The position numbers and the translations under genes are program-made. A stretch of 64,000 bases of DNA from Streptomyces flavotricini (lineage in GTDB: Bacteria; Actinomycetota; Actinomycetes; Streptomycetales; Streptomycetaceae), in the NCBI RefSeq assembly GCF_020639365.1, contig NZ_JAINUL010000001.1, positions 1,214,059 through 1,278,058 on the forward strand. The letters run 5' to 3'. The notes under the pieces were generated by a model. It had not been told where the DNA came from, searched no databases, and was given only the letters and a program-made list of their open reading frames with translations. This document shows, in pieces, positions 42,362-51,580 of this stretch (positions are counted from its first letter, which is position 1; every line of letters begins with the position of its first letter).

Positions 42362-42383
42362 CGGTCGGTGACCGGGCCGACCG
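42362..42383. terminator. Short hairpin between convergent genes
   Basis: CGGTCGG (42362-42368) pairs with CCGACCG (42377-42383) around an eight-base loop, in the 38-bp gap between the DUF1275 and DsbA-like genes. Probably a bidirectional terminator. Confidence 0.5.
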
Positions 42384-42384
42384 C

Positions 42385-43077
42385 TCAGCCCTGCCCGTGC
42401 ACCGCGTCGAGCAGCTCGTCGGCCCAGGCGGTGCTGTAGTCGTCCAGTCGCGGGAGGCCGCCCTCGTAGGGGGACCCCGTCCACGTGAACGTGGCGCCGG
42501 GGTTGTGCGAGGCGTAGCCGCCCTCGGCGAACAGGTGCGGGCTGCCCTGGATCTGCGGCCCTTCGGCGGTCCGCCACTGTGCGTACACCTCGGCCCGTCC
42601 GCTGCCCCGGGCCAGTGCGTCCGCCAGCGCCTTGGCGTCGACGTGCTCGCACTGCTCGGCGAGGTCGAGGATCACCGCGTGGACGCTGATGCACTTGCTG
42701 TCGGTGTAGAACGCCCGCCGCAGCGCCTCGTCCAGCTCGTCGCTGCCCCGCAGCCCGCCTATGGCGGGGTCCTTCGCGGCCTGGATGGCTTCGAGGGCCG
42801 GCAGGGTCGTCACCGGGTAGGTGTGCGCCGGGCCGTCCCACATGCGCCAGCCGAGCTCGGGCAGACGGGCGGCGATCGCCATGATCTCCGGGTCCACGAT
42901 GAACTTGGGGGTGGGCTCGCGGTTGAACAGCTCCAGCGGGAAGGCCCGGTGGTCGATGAGCAGCGGCAGGGACCGGCGCCGGGCCGCGGCGCGCAGCGTC
43001 TGCAGGGAGAGGGTCGCCCAGGGGCAGCCGACGTCCGACCAGACGGTCACCGTCGGGTTGTCTGTAGTGGTCACCAT
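42385..43077 (-). CDS. DsbA-like (thioredoxin-fold) oxidoreductase
   Basis: A 230-residue cytoplasmic protein of the DsbA/FrnE/HCCA isomerase-like group. The active-site region reads SDVGCPWATL, with a single Cys instead of CxxC, so it is more likely a glutathione/mycothiol-linked isomerase or transferase than a disulfide oxidase. The C-terminal AEGPQIQGSPHLFAEGG has the cis-Pro-like loop. It follows the asparagine synthetase gene by 12 bases on the same strand, so both are expressed together; how the two are linked is unclear. Confidence 0.85.
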   Translation of the reverse strand: MVTTTDNPTVTVWSDVGCPWATLSLQTLRAAARRRSLPLLIDHRAFPLELFNREPTPKFIVDPEIMAIAARLPELGWRMWDGPAHTYPVTTLPALEAIQAAKDPAIGGLRGSDELDEALRRAFYTDSKCISVHAVILDLAEQCEHVDAKALADALARGSGRAEVYAQWRTAEGPQIQGSPHLFAEGGYASHNPGATFTWTGSPYEGGLPRLDDYSTAWADELLDAVHGQG

Positions 43078-43089
43078 GTCAAATCCTCC

Positions 43090-44943
43090 TCAGAGCTCGA
43101 CGCGGACGTCGTATTCGGTCACCCAGGTGTTGAATTCGATGAGCCGCTCCAGCACGGCGCGGGCGCTCCAGGGGCCGCCGACGGCGTAGGAGCCGACCGG
43201 CCGGTCGAGCAGCTTGCGGATGTCCGCCTCCGAGACGAGCCGGAACACCGGGGCGCCCTCGACGAGGATGCCTTCGACCTGCTCGCGCAGGGCGATCTCG
43301 TACCGGCGGTCCTGGGTGGAGGGGTACGGGTTCTTCTTGCGGTCGAGCACCGTGTCGGGCAGGACTCCGCGCATCGCCGCGCGCAGCAGGCTCTTCTCCC
43401 GGCCGTCGAAGCTCTTCATCGCCCACGGAGTGTTGTACACGTACTCGACGAGGCGGTGGTCGGTGAAGGGAACGCGCACCTCCAGGCTGGCCGCCATGCT
43501 CATGCGGTCCTTGCGGTCCAGCAGGAAGTTCTCCCAGCGGGTGAGGTTGAGGTACGTCCTCTCGCGCATCCGCTCCTCGAGGCCGCTCTCGCCCTCCAGC
43601 CGGGGCACCTCCTCCAGGGCCTGGGTGTAGCGGTCCTTCACGTACTCGGTGAGCCCGAGCCTGTCCCACAGGCCGACGTCGCGCAGCGCGCCGATGCCGC
43701 CGAGCTTCTCGAAGGGGTGGTGCCAGGGGAAGCTGTCCAGCTCGACGGCTTCCTTGTCGTGGAACCAGGTGTAGCCGCCGAAGAGTTCGTCCGCCGCCTC
43801 ACCGGAGAGCGCCACGGTCATCCGCTCCTTCAGCGCACGGCACAGGATGAGCAGCGAGAACTCCATGTCGCCGGTGGAGACCGGCAGGTCCTGGGCGCGC
43901 AGCACGGTGGCGCGCACCTCGGGGTCGAGGATGTCCTCGTTGTCGAGCTCGACGATGATGTGCTCGGCGCCGACGCGCTCCGCGACCTCGACCGCGAACG
44001 GGGTGTCCGGGTCGGCCCACTGCATGTTGGTTTCGAAGCGGTTGTCGTGGCCGGTGAAGTCCACGGAGAAGGCGCGCAGGGGCTGTTCGACGCCCTGCTC
44101 GGCGAGGGCCTTGGCGGCGAGCGCGGTCACGGCGCTGGAGTCGAGGCCTCCGGAGAGCAGCGTGCCGACGGTGACGTCCGCGACGAGCTGGCGCTCGACG
44201 ATGTCCTCGAGCAGATCGCGGACGGTGGCGATCGTCGTGTCGAGGTCGTCGGTGTGCGGCGCGGCCTTGAGCTCCCAGTACTTCGTGGTGCTCCGGCCCT
44301 CGCGGGTGAAGCGCACGGTCGTGGCGGGGACGACCTCGTTCATGCCGCGGAAGACCGCGTGTCCGGGGGTCTTGACGATGCTGAAGATCTCCTTCAGCCC
44401 CTCGGGGTCGACCACGGCCTCGACCTCGGGGTGGGCGAGGATCGCCTTCGCCTCGGAGCCGAAGAGCACGCCGTCGGCGGTCGGGTAGTAGTAGAGCGGC
44501 TTGACGCCCATCCGGTCGCGGACGAGGAGCAGTTCCTCGGTGCGCGGGTCCCAGATCGCGAAGGCGTAGATGCCGTTGAGGCGCTCCGCGAAGTCGGCGC
44601 CCCACTCCAGGTAGGAGCGCAGGACGACCTCGGTGTCGCTGGAGGAGCGGAACTCGTGCCCGAGCGCGCGCAGTTCCTCGCGCAGCTCCCGGAAGTTGTA
44701 GACCTCGCCGGTGTAGGTGATGACCGGCTGCGTGTCGTCGTTCTCGGCGGCGGCCATGGGCTGCCCGCCGCCCTCCAGGTCGATGATCGCCAGGCGGCGG
44801 TGGCCGAGTATCGCACGGGGTGAGGTCCACAGACCGCCCGCATCCGGGCCGCGGCACTCCATGGTGCACGTCATGGCCGACGCGGTGTCCGAGTGCGCCG
44901 TCAGATCGCGCTGAAAGCTGACCCATCCGGCAAGGCCGCACAT
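43090..44943 (-). CDS. asnB: Asparagine synthetase (glutamine-hydrolysing)
   Basis: A 617-residue AsnB. The N-terminal Cys-2 (MCGLAGW) is the glutamine-amidotransferase nucleophile, with CRGPDAGG and GHRRLAIIDL following; the C-terminal synthetase domain carries the PP-loop SGGLDSSAV near residue 260 and a later LSGEAADELFGGY. It makes asparagine from aspartate, glutamine and ATP, though related enzymes amidate natural products or wall peptides. GAGAGGAACC precedes the ATG at 44943. The longer frame upstream, giving over 160 extra residues, was rejected because Cys-2 must be N-terminal. Confidence 0.93.
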   Translation of the reverse strand: MCGLAGWVSFQRDLTAHSDTASAMTCTMECRGPDAGGLWTSPRAILGHRRLAIIDLEGGGQPMAAAENDDTQPVITYTGEVYNFRELREELRALGHEFRSSSDTEVVLRSYLEWGADFAERLNGIYAFAIWDPRTEELLLVRDRMGVKPLYYYPTADGVLFGSEAKAILAHPEVEAVVDPEGLKEIFSIVKTPGHAVFRGMNEVVPATTVRFTREGRSTTKYWELKAAPHTDDLDTTIATVRDLLEDIVERQLVADVTVGTLLSGGLDSSAVTALAAKALAEQGVEQPLRAFSVDFTGHDNRFETNMQWADPDTPFAVEVAERVGAEHIIVELDNEDILDPEVRATVLRAQDLPVSTGDMEFSLLILCRALKERMTVALSGEAADELFGGYTWFHDKEAVELDSFPWHHPFEKLGGIGALRDVGLWDRLGLTEYVKDRYTQALEEVPRLEGESGLEERMRERTYLNLTRWENFLLDRKDRMSMAASLEVRVPFTDHRLVEYVYNTPWAMKSFDGREKSLLRAAMRGVLPDTVLDRKKNPYPSTQDRRYEIALREQVEGILVEGAPVFRLVSEADIRKLLDRPVGSYAVGGPWSARAVLERLIEFNTWVTEYDVRVEL

Positions 44944-45178
44944 AGGTGATCGGTTCCTCTCGATGAAGGGGGAAGGACCAGGCGACCAGGTGTTCTTGGC
45001 CGAGTGCCCAGAGTGTTCAGCGACGCGGGCCCCGGGTCCAGCCGGAGCGGCCCACTCCGTCAGGTGGCCACCGGAGCCGGGGGGCTCGGGGAGCCCGGGG
45101 ACCGGGGCGGCGCGCCGACCTGACACAGGGCTCTCCCGGCGATTGCCGCGGCGCGTGCGCGGACGCACATTCCATGGA

Positions 45179-45943
45179 GTGACGCCCACGCCTCTCGACA
45201 TCGATTCCCCGGCCGCAAGGCATCCCCTACGCGCGCCCGGGCGCCCGCCTTCCCTCCTGGTGACCGCGGTCCACGAGTTCGCGCTCACCACCGGCATGCT
45301 GTTCACCGTGGTCACGGCCGCCCGCTGGATGGCGGGACCCGGCTCCCCGCTCTCCGGCCTGGTGCCCGCCCCGCGCGGCCAACTGGTGGTGATGGGGCTG
45401 CTGGTCGGCGCGGTCGTCACTGCCGTGCTCGGGCCGTCCATGCGCCGGGAGACCGCCGGTCACCTCAATCCCGCGGTCAGCGTCGGCCTGTGGCTGCTGC
45501 GCGTCTTCCCCGGCAAGGCGGTGCTGCCGTTCGTCGCGGCGCAGCTGGCCGGCTCCCTGTGCGGGGCCGCGCTGGCGCGGCTCGTGTGGGGCGACGCGGC
45601 CGCGGCGGTCGGCGACGCCGCGCTGGCCCCGGGGCCCGGCTGGGGCGCCGGCCCCGTGTTCCTGGCCGAGGCGGGGTCCATGACCGCGATGATGCTGATC
45701 GTGGCCTGGTCCGGGACCCGCCCGGCGCTGCTGCGCCTGCTGCCGCCCGTCATGGGCGCCTGTGTCGCGGCCGTCATCGTCTTCCTCGGGCCGTACTCCG
45801 GTGGCGGCGGGAACCCCGCGCGGCAGTTCGGGCCGGCCCTCGTCTCCGGTACGACCGGCCTGCTGTGGGTCTACCTGCTCGCTCCCGTCGCCGGATCGCT
45901 CCTCGCGGGCGCGGTGTCGGCGCTGGTGCGCCGGCGCCGCTGA
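45179..45943 (+). CDS. MIP family (aquaporin/glycerol channel-like) membrane protein
   Basis: A 254-residue channel protein with six helices and the two half-helix motifs of the family, HLNPAVSV and GGNPARQFGP. The Arg after the second NPA and the small residues around it fit a water or small-solute pore. The GTG at 45179 is the first in-frame start after the upstream spacer, but its GGAG directly abuts it, so the true start may differ. The gene is divergent from asnB. A perfect 34-bp palindrome follows the stop. Confidence 0.82.
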   Translation: MTPTPLDIDSPAARHPLRAPGRPPSLLVTAVHEFALTTGMLFTVVTAARWMAGPGSPLSGLVPAPRGQLVVMGLLVGAVVTAVLGPSMRRETAGHLNPAVSVGLWLLRVFPGKAVLPFVAAQLAGSLCGAALARLVWGDAAAAVGDAALAPGPGWGAGPVFLAEAGSMTAMMLIVAWSGTRPALLRLLPPVMGACVAAVIVFLGPYSGGGGNPARQFGPALVSGTTGLLWVYLLAPVAGSLLAGAVSALVRRRR

Positions 45944-45974
45944 ACCCGTCGGGGCGCCACCGCCGCGACCCGTC

Positions 45975-46008
45975 GGGGCGGTCACCGGTCCGGACCGGTG
46001 ACCGCCCC
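45975..46008. terminator. Perfect 34-bp palindrome, bidirectional terminator
   Basis: The two 17-bp halves (45975-45991 and 45992-46008) are exact reverse complements. It lies between the convergent MIP-channel and FAD-monooxygenase genes and would form a very stable hairpin in either transcript. Confidence 0.8.
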
Positions 46009-46046
46009 TCTGCCGTGCCCGCGCGGCCGTGTGGCGTGCGGCCTCC

Positions 46047-47228
46047 TCAGACGAAGTCCGCCCCGTGGAGCCAGGCGACCTCGTCGTACATCTCCTCGGC
46101 CGAAAGGGAGGTCAGCAGCGCGTTGCGCTCGCGTGCCAGCTCGCCCGCCGGGTGGTACAGCCGGCGGCCGATCTCACGGGCGACCAGCTGGGTCCGGGCC
46201 GTGCGCTCGCGGCGCGCCGCGCTGTACTTCTCCAGCCGCTGGACGACGGTGTCCTCGCAGCAGTCCAGCGACTCGGCGAGGACCACCGCGTCCTCCAGCG
46301 CCTGGCAGGCGCCCTGGGCCGCGTACTGCAGCATCGGGTGCGCCGCGTCGCCGAGCAGCGCCACGCGCCCGTCGGTCCACACGTCGACCGGATCGCGGTC
46401 GCACAGCACCCATGACTTCCAGTCCCGGCCGAGCTCCAGCAGCCGCCGCGCCGTCTCGCCCAGCTCCGGGAACGTGGCGAGCACGTGCTCGCGTTCGGCC
46501 GGTCGGCCGACGACGGCCACCTGCGTGCCGTCGTCCCGTGTCGCGGCCAGGTTCAGGAACGCGCCGCCGCCGATCGGATAGTGGACGAAGTGCCACTTGG
46601 GGCCCGCCCACAAGGTCACGGTGTTCCACCGCAGCTCTTGCGGCACCTGCTCCACCGGGACCACCGTGCGGTAGATCGTGTGCCCGGAGATCCTCGGTTC
46701 CCCGTCGCCGACCAGCTGGCGCCGTACCGCCGAGCGGATGCCGTCGGCTCCGATCAGCGCCGCCCCGGTGAGCCGCTCTCCGTCGGCCAGTACGGCGGTC
46801 ACCTCGCCCGAGCCCTGGCCGCGCTGCTCGTAGCCCACCACCGATCTGCCGCCGCGCAGTTCGATCCGCGGGTGTCTGCGGCAGCCTTCGAGCAGCGGCT
46901 CGTACACGTCGCAGCGCTGCACGACCGCGTACGGATTGCCGAAGCGGGTGCGGTAGTCGCAGGTCAGCGGCATCGAGGCGATCGGCTCGTCCGTGGTGCC
47001 GTCCATGAGCCGCAGTTCGTCGATGTAGACCGCACGGTCGCGGACCTGTGCGCCCACGCCGAGCAGGTCGAGCGCGTGGAAGGCGTTGGGGCCGAGCTGG
47101 ATGCCCGCGCCGAGTTCGGTGAACTCCTCCCTGCGCTCCAGAACGGTCACCCGGTGACCGCGGCCCGCGAGCCCGAGCGCCGCGGCGAGTCCGCCGATGC
47201 CTCCGCCGGCGATGAGTATGTTCGCCAT
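46047..47228 (-). CDS. FAD-dependent aromatic hydroxylase (salicylate/3-hydroxybenzoate type)
   Basis: A 393-residue group A flavin monooxygenase. Motifs: dinucleotide fold LIAGGGIGGLAAALGLAGRG, the ELGAGIQLGPNA stretch seen in salicylate and 3-hydroxybenzoate 6-hydroxylases, LIGADGIRSAVR and the second FAD motif GRVALLGDAAHPMLQYAAQG. It would hydroxylate an aromatic ring with NADH and O2. No ring-cleavage genes are nearby. The ATG at 47228 is preceded by AAGGATG; a longer in-frame start adds 36 unsupported residues. Confidence 0.88.
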   Translation of the reverse strand: MANILIAGGGIGGLAAALGLAGRGHRVTVLERREEFTELGAGIQLGPNAFHALDLLGVGAQVRDRAVYIDELRLMDGTTDEPIASMPLTCDYRTRFGNPYAVVQRCDVYEPLLEGCRRHPRIELRGGRSVVGYEQRGQGSGEVTAVLADGERLTGAALIGADGIRSAVRRQLVGDGEPRISGHTIYRTVVPVEQVPQELRWNTVTLWAGPKWHFVHYPIGGGAFLNLAATRDDGTQVAVVGRPAEREHVLATFPELGETARRLLELGRDWKSWVLCDRDPVDVWTDGRVALLGDAAHPMLQYAAQGACQALEDAVVLAESLDCCEDTVVQRLEKYSAARRERTARTQLVAREIGRRLYHPAGELARERNALLTSLSAEEMYDEVAWLHGADFV

Positions 47229-47916
47229 CTGTGGTTCACATCCTTTGTGTTGGTCGTGCGTTCGAGAAGAGCCGGCGGAGTGTGCCGGGGCCGGGGAGGG
47301 CCGTGGCGATCCGGTCGTCGCGGGGCGGGAGATCACGGCGCCGCCGGGCCGTCGTGGATCGTGACGGGCGCCGGCGAGCGGCGTGCCGGTGTTCGCCGCC
47401 GGCCCCGCGACCGGGGACGGTGATCACCGCCCTGCCGGACCTCAGGCCAGGCACGGTGACATCGCGCCGTGTCACCGCGGCTGCCGCGAGGACGACGACG
47501 AGGTGGAGGCGCCCGGTGCGTTCTTCAGGTCCGCCGCCGCGTGCCCGGCGGGCGCGGCCCCGGCGGTGCGTCCGGCCCCCGGCGCGGCCCCGGCGGTGCG
47601 TCCGGCGCCCGGCCCGCGCACGGCTGCAAGCGCGCGGCGGTCCCCGCGCGGCCGCGCCGCACGCGAGCGGTCGGCGTGACCGCCGACCTCCTCATGCCCG
47701 GCCACTGACCTGGCGGAGCAGGTACGCGGCCGGCGTCAGGCTCATGGCCCTCGGTGGGGTCCTCACGGTTCTGCTCAGGGCTCCTCGGCTGAAGTGCGGA
47801 ACGGGGGAAGCTCGCGCGGCCACCCTCCAATGACCCGAGCGGGCGCGCGCAGGGTGCCGGGAGCAGTTCGTCAGGTGCCGGGGACCGCGTCGCGAAGCCG
47901 TCAGGTGAGCGGCGCG
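47229..47916. other. 688-bp region without a supported gene
   Basis: Several open frames cross this Arg- and Pro-rich stretch on both strands, but none has domain content, and all overlap each other. It contains two copies of a 30-bp tandem repeat and presumably the promoter of the FAD-hydroxylase gene at its left end. I see no RNA gene. Confidence 0.5.
47551..47610. repeat. Tandem 30-bp repeat, two copies
   Basis: Units 47551-47580 and 47581-47610 are identical at 29 of 30 positions (GGCGCGGCCCCGGCGGTGCG followed by TCCGGC and a short C-rich end). It lies in the non-coding stretch and has no evident function. Confidence 0.8.
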
Positions 47917-48876
47917 TCAGGGGTGGTGAGCGCGCCTGCCGGGGCGGGTGGCGACGAAGGCCGCGAAGGTCAGCAGCCAGGCGCCCACCGCGATCCACAG
48001 GAGCACCTCGCCCAGCGGGCGCAGCCAGCCCACCCCGGTGGGGGCGGCCGCCGAGAGGCAGGCGGTGGCCGTCATCCCCAGGGGGAAGACGGTCGCCCAG
48101 CGCCGGATGTCGTAGTGCGGCCGCCACTGGCGCAGCTCCGCGGCGAGCAGGAGCACGTACCAGCCGAGGGACAGGACGAGCGTCACCAGCGTGACGATGC
48201 GCAGCGCCGTGTGCACCGGACCGGTCCACAGGGGTGACGCCGTGAGCTTCGATCCGGCCAGCGCCGAGATGGCGAGCGCGCCGCCCGCCACCCAGTGGTC
48301 GCCCGCGCCCCGCAGCACCTCGCGGAAGTCGAAGCGTACGAGGGCGACCGCGTACAGCAGAAGTCCCAGGCAGAAGGCGCCGAGCGCCGCCCGGGCGAGC
48401 CAGTCGCGGTGGACGGCGGGGGCCAGGGTCGCCGCCAGGACGGCGAGTCCCTGGGTGGCGACGCAGACGAGGAACGCGGCGCCGGGCATCCGCCGTTTCC
48501 AGTGCCGTACGACGGCGATGAGCAGTCCGGGCCAGAGCACCGCCGCCAGCACGAGCAGGGCGGCCGCGGCGCCCTGTCGGCCCATCAGCGAGATCCGTGT
48601 GCCGAGCACGGTCGTGGCGGCCACGGCCGTCAGCGCGGCCGGGGTGTCGGCCTCGGCCTCGAAGCGGCCACGGTCGGCCACGAGCCGGGTGGTGAAATCG
48701 GCGGCGAGTACGAGCCACAGCGCGGTGGAGATGACCAGCGCGGCCAGGGACAGCCCGTCGAAACCAGTCAGGTGAAGGCCGACGGAAAGGATGCCGGCGG
48801 CCATGACGGCGGCGCCCGCGGCCGGGGGGAGCCCCGTCCACCACCGGCGGCCGGGCAGGGGGAGCACCTGCTTCAC
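47917..48876 (-). CDS. TDT (SLAC1/TehA-like) family membrane transporter
   Basis: A 319-residue membrane protein with ten hydrophobic helices, resembling the tellurite-resistance/dicarboxylate transporter (TDT) family. The N-terminal PPAAGAAVMAAGILSVGL helix and later YDIRRWATVFPLGMTATACL agree with actinobacterial members. Its substrate (an anion or dicarboxylate) is unknown. The GTG at 48876 is the most plausible start, although AGG is very near it; a GTG five codons upstream is an alternative. Divergent from the SDR gene. Confidence 0.78.
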   Translation of the reverse strand: MKQVLPLPGRRWWTGLPPAAGAAVMAAGILSVGLHLTGFDGLSLAALVISTALWLVLAADFTTRLVADRGRFEAEADTPAALTAVAATTVLGTRISLMGRQGAAAALLVLAAVLWPGLLIAVVRHWKRRMPGAAFLVCVATQGLAVLAATLAPAVHRDWLARAALGAFCLGLLLYAVALVRFDFREVLRGAGDHWVAGGALAISALAGSKLTASPLWTGPVHTALRIVTLVTLVLSLGWYVLLLAAELRQWRPHYDIRRWATVFPLGMTATACLSAAAPTGVGWLRPLGEVLLWIAVGAWLLTFAAFVATRPGRRAHHP

Positions 48877-48994
48877 CCTGCCAGCGGACACCGTGCGGCC
48901 GCGGCCCGCGAGCCCGGTGGGCCAGCCGGCCCAAAACGGGTGGACGGCGCCCGTGCCTTGACTTCCCGAGGGCGCTGCCCGACCCTCTGCGCTC

Positions 48995-49726
48995 ATGGGA
49001 CAGCTCGACGGCAAGGTCGCGGTGATCACGGGCGGGTCCGCCGGCATCGGACTGGCGACGGCGCACCGGTTCGTACGAGAGGGCGCCCGGGTGTTCGTCA
49101 CGGGGCGTCGAGAGGTCGAACTCGCCAAGGCGGTCGAGGAATTGGGGAGCTCCGCGGCCGGAGTGCCCGGCGATGTCACCCGGTCTGCGGACCTGGAGCG
49201 GCTGTACGCGGCGGTCGCGGCCGAAGGCAGGCCGATCGACGTCCTGGTGACCAACGCGGGCGGTGGGAAGGCGGGTGGCGTCGCCGAGTTCACCGAGGAG
49301 CAGTTCGACATCGTCTCGGACCTGAACTTCCGCGCGACCTTCTTCACCGTGCAGCGGGCGCTGCCGCTGTTCGGGGAGCGCGGTTCGGTCATCCTGGTCG
49401 GTTCGACCGCGGGCTCGTCGGGCTCCACCCGCTTCGGCGTCTACGGCGCCACGAAGGCGGCAGTCCGGTCGATGGCGCGCAGCATGGCTCTGGAGCTCGC
49501 GGGGCGCGGGATCCGGGTGAACGCGCTCAGTCCGGGCCCGATCGACACACCGGCGCTGTCACGGGCGCCCGCCGCGATCCTGGAGGAGGTCACCTCCGGG
49601 GTCCCGCTGGGCCGGACCGGGCGCCCGGAGGAAGTGGCCGCGGCGGCCCTCTTCCTCGCCTCGGAGGAGAGCAGCTACGTCACGGGCATCGAGCTGTTCG
49701 TGGACGGCGGAGCCGCCCAGGTCTGA
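48995..49726 (+). CDS. Short-chain dehydrogenase/reductase
   Basis: A 243-residue classical SDR. The NAD(P) motif is TGGSAGIGLATA, the structural motif NAG appears in VTNAGGG, the catalytic Ser in LVGSTAGSSG and the Tyr-Lys pair in YGATKAA. The C-terminal end GIELFVDGGAAQV is typical. The Arg at the end of the second strand (VTGRRE) suggests NADPH. Substrate not known. It ends 37 bases before the BtuF-like gene on the same strand. Confidence 0.9.
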   Translation: MGQLDGKVAVITGGSAGIGLATAHRFVREGARVFVTGRREVELAKAVEELGSSAAGVPGDVTRSADLERLYAAVAAEGRPIDVLVTNAGGGKAGGVAEFTEEQFDIVSDLNFRATFFTVQRALPLFGERGSVILVGSTAGSSGSTRFGVYGATKAAVRSMARSMALELAGRGIRVNALSPGPIDTPALSRAPAAILEEVTSGVPLGRTGRPEEVAAAALFLASEESSYVTGIELFVDGGAAQV

Positions 49727-49763
49727 CCGGCCCGATCGACACGACACGTCCTAGGCTCGGGGC

Positions 49764-50687
49764 ATGCGCATCGTCTCCCTGCTTCCCGCCGCCACCGACA
49801 TCGTGGCCGAGCTCGGTCTTGCCGCCGATCTGGTGGGCCGTACGCACGAGTGCGACTGGCCGCCGGACGCCGTGGCCGGGGTGCCGGTGGTGACCGCCGC
49901 CGAGTTCTCCTCGGACGCGCTGAGCAGCCGGGAGATCTCGGAGGCGGTCGGCGGGGCCGCGCACAGCGGGTCCTCCCTTTACACGCTCGACGCCGGGGCG
50001 CTCGGCGCCCTCGCGCCCGACGTGGTACTGACCCAGGACCTGTGCGACGTCTGCGCGGTCTCGTACGCGGGGGTGAGCCGGGCGGTGCGCGTGCTGGACG
50101 GCGGGCCCCGCGTGCTCAGCCTCGAACCGCGCACCCTGGGCGACGTACTGGACTGCCTGGTCACCGTCGGCGAACTGCTGGGCGTACGGGAGGCCGCGAC
50201 GGAGCGCCGGGCCGCGCTCGCCGCCCGGCTGGAGGCCGTACGGGCCCGGACGGCGGGCCGGGCGCGGCCGCGGGTGGTCGCCATCGAGTGGCTGGATCCC
50301 CTCTGGCCCGCCGGGCACTGGGTGCCGGAGCAGATCGCGGCCGCGGGGGGCGAGGCGCTGATCGGCGCGCCGGGCGAGCACACCCGGCCCATGGAGTGGG
50401 AGGCGGTCCGGGCGGCCCGCCCGGACGTGCTGCTCCTGCTGCCCTGCGGGTTCGGTCCGGAGCGCACCGTACGGGAGCGGGAGCTGCTGACCTCGCTGCG
50501 GGGCTGGGCGGAGCTGCCCGCGGTACGGGCCGGGGAGGTGTGGGTGCTGGACGGGCCGGCGTACTTCAACCGGCCGGGCCCGCGGGTCGTGCGCGGCGCG
50601 GAGGTCCTGGCGCACGTCCTGCACGGGGTCGCGGTGGGCGATCCGGTGACCGCGGCGGAGGCGTTCCGGCTCGATGACGGGGCGTGA
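49764..50687 (+). CDS. BtuF-like cobalamin-binding domain protein, without signal peptide
   Basis: A 307-residue protein with the two-lobe, single-helix fold of cobalamin/siderophore binding proteins: [20 protein letters not shown], the THECDWP loop, [20 protein letters not shown] and, in the second lobe, [13 protein letters not shown]. There is no signal peptide or lipobox, so it acts in the cytoplasm, as do several actinobacterial homologues annotated as cobalamin-binding. The [11 protein letters not shown]ys pair is typical of that subgroup. Ligand unproven. It ends directly against the stop of the convergent VOC gene. Confidence 0.85.
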   Translation: MRIVSLLPAATDIVAELGLAADLVGRTHECDWPPDAVAGVPVVTAAEFSSDALSSREISEAVGGAAHSGSSLYTLDAGALGALAPDVVLTQDLCDVCAVSYAGVSRAVRVLDGGPRVLSLEPRTLGDVLDCLVTVGELLGVREAATERRAALAARLEAVRARTAGRARPRVVAIEWLDPLWPAGHWVPEQIAAAGGEALIGAPGEHTRPMEWEAVRAARPDVLLLLPCGFGPERTVRERELLTSLRGWAELPAVRAGEVWVLDGPAYFNRPGPRVVRGAEVLAHVLHGVAVGDPVTAAEAFRLDDGA

Positions 50688-51500
50688 TCAGGGGGTCCCG
50701 GGGTCCGGGTGGGCCGTGGTGAGCGTGAACATGGCGCCCTCCGGATCGCGGAGGTTGACCCAGCGGTCGGTGGCGCTCGACAGGATCGTCGACAGCGTCG
50801 CACCGCCGGAGGCCGCGGCCGCCTCGATGGCCTCGTCGAGGTCCGGGACGCGGAAGTAGACGTGCCAGCGGGGTCTGGACTCCGGTGCGTGCGCCGAGGC
50901 CTCGGTGATCCCGCCGTTCAGGCGGGCGACGGGTTCGCCCGCCTGTCGCAGCACGACCTGGTCGTCCTCGTACGAGACCTCGCAGCACCCGGGGCGGCCG
51001 GTGGCCCACTCCAGCACCCCGCCGTAGAAGATCGCCGCCTCGAAGGCGTCCCGGGTGCGCAGCTCCAGCCAGGCGGGCGCCGGACCGCGGCCCACGCGCC
51101 AGTCGGCGGACACGCCCCCCGCCCAGATCCCGAAGACCGCGCCGTCCCGGTCGGCGACCAGCGCACCGCGGCCACCGGAGGGGAAGGAGACCGGGCCGAC
51201 CGCTACGGTGCCGCTGCGCTCGCGGATCCGGTCCGCGGCCTCGTCGGCGTCGTCGACGGCGAAGTACGGGGTCCACGCCGCGGCGACCGGCAGGTCTGCC
51301 GTCAGGGTGCCGATCCCGGCCACCGGCACCCCGTCCAGGTGGGCGACGGTCCAGCCCTCGCCCAGCCGGGCGGGCCGGAACTTCCAGCCGAGGACCGCGC
51401 CGTAGAACTGCTGGGTTCCCTGGAGATCCCGGGCCATCAGGCTGACCCAGCACGGCGCGCCGAAGACCTCCCTCGTAGAAATCTCCACCGCACGCTCCAT
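50688..51500 (-). CDS. Two-domain VOC protein (Cfp30B-like)
   Basis: A 270-residue protein made of two glyoxalase-type domains in tandem (about residues 10-130 and 140-262), beginning GAPCWVSLMARDLQGTQQFY and ending NLRDPEGAMFTLTTAH. This resembles the actinobacterial Cfp30B/CFP32 group and hydroxylase-associated VOC proteins of unknown function. Two adjacent Cys (GRPGCCEVSYEDD) occur in the second domain. The ATG at 51500 gives the family's normal N-terminus; the large open frame upstream is a shadow of the GCS2 gene. Confidence 0.82.
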   Translation of the reverse strand: MERAVEISTREVFGAPCWVSLMARDLQGTQQFYGAVLGWKFRPARLGEGWTVAHLDGVPVAGIGTLTADLPVAAAWTPYFAVDDADEAADRIRERSGTVAVGPVSFPSGGRGALVADRDGAVFGIWAGGVSADWRVGRGPAPAWLELRTRDAFEAAIFYGGVLEWATGRPGCCEVSYEDDQVVLRQAGEPVARLNGGITEASAHAPESRPRWHVYFRVPDLDEAIEAAAASGGATLSTILSSATDRWVNLRDPEGAMFTLTTAHPDPGTP

Positions 51501-51580
51501 CCCTCGTCCCGCCCATCGTCCCTTCGGGGCCGTCGCCCCGCACCTCGGCCCGGCGCATCTCCGTCTGCGTCCCGGCCTGC

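Noticed and set aside
47551..47610. Tandem repeat as a CRISPR array
   Set aside because: The two 30-bp units are adjacent without spacers and there are no cas genes.
47231..47833. 200-codon plus-strand frame in the empty region
   Set aside because: It is almost all Arg, Pro and Ala, covers a tandem repeat, and has no domain or ribosome site.
48995..49726. Membership of the SDR gene in the right-hand biosynthetic cluster
   Set aside because: Unrelated genes on both strands, including a sigma factor with its own promoter, separate it from the cluster.
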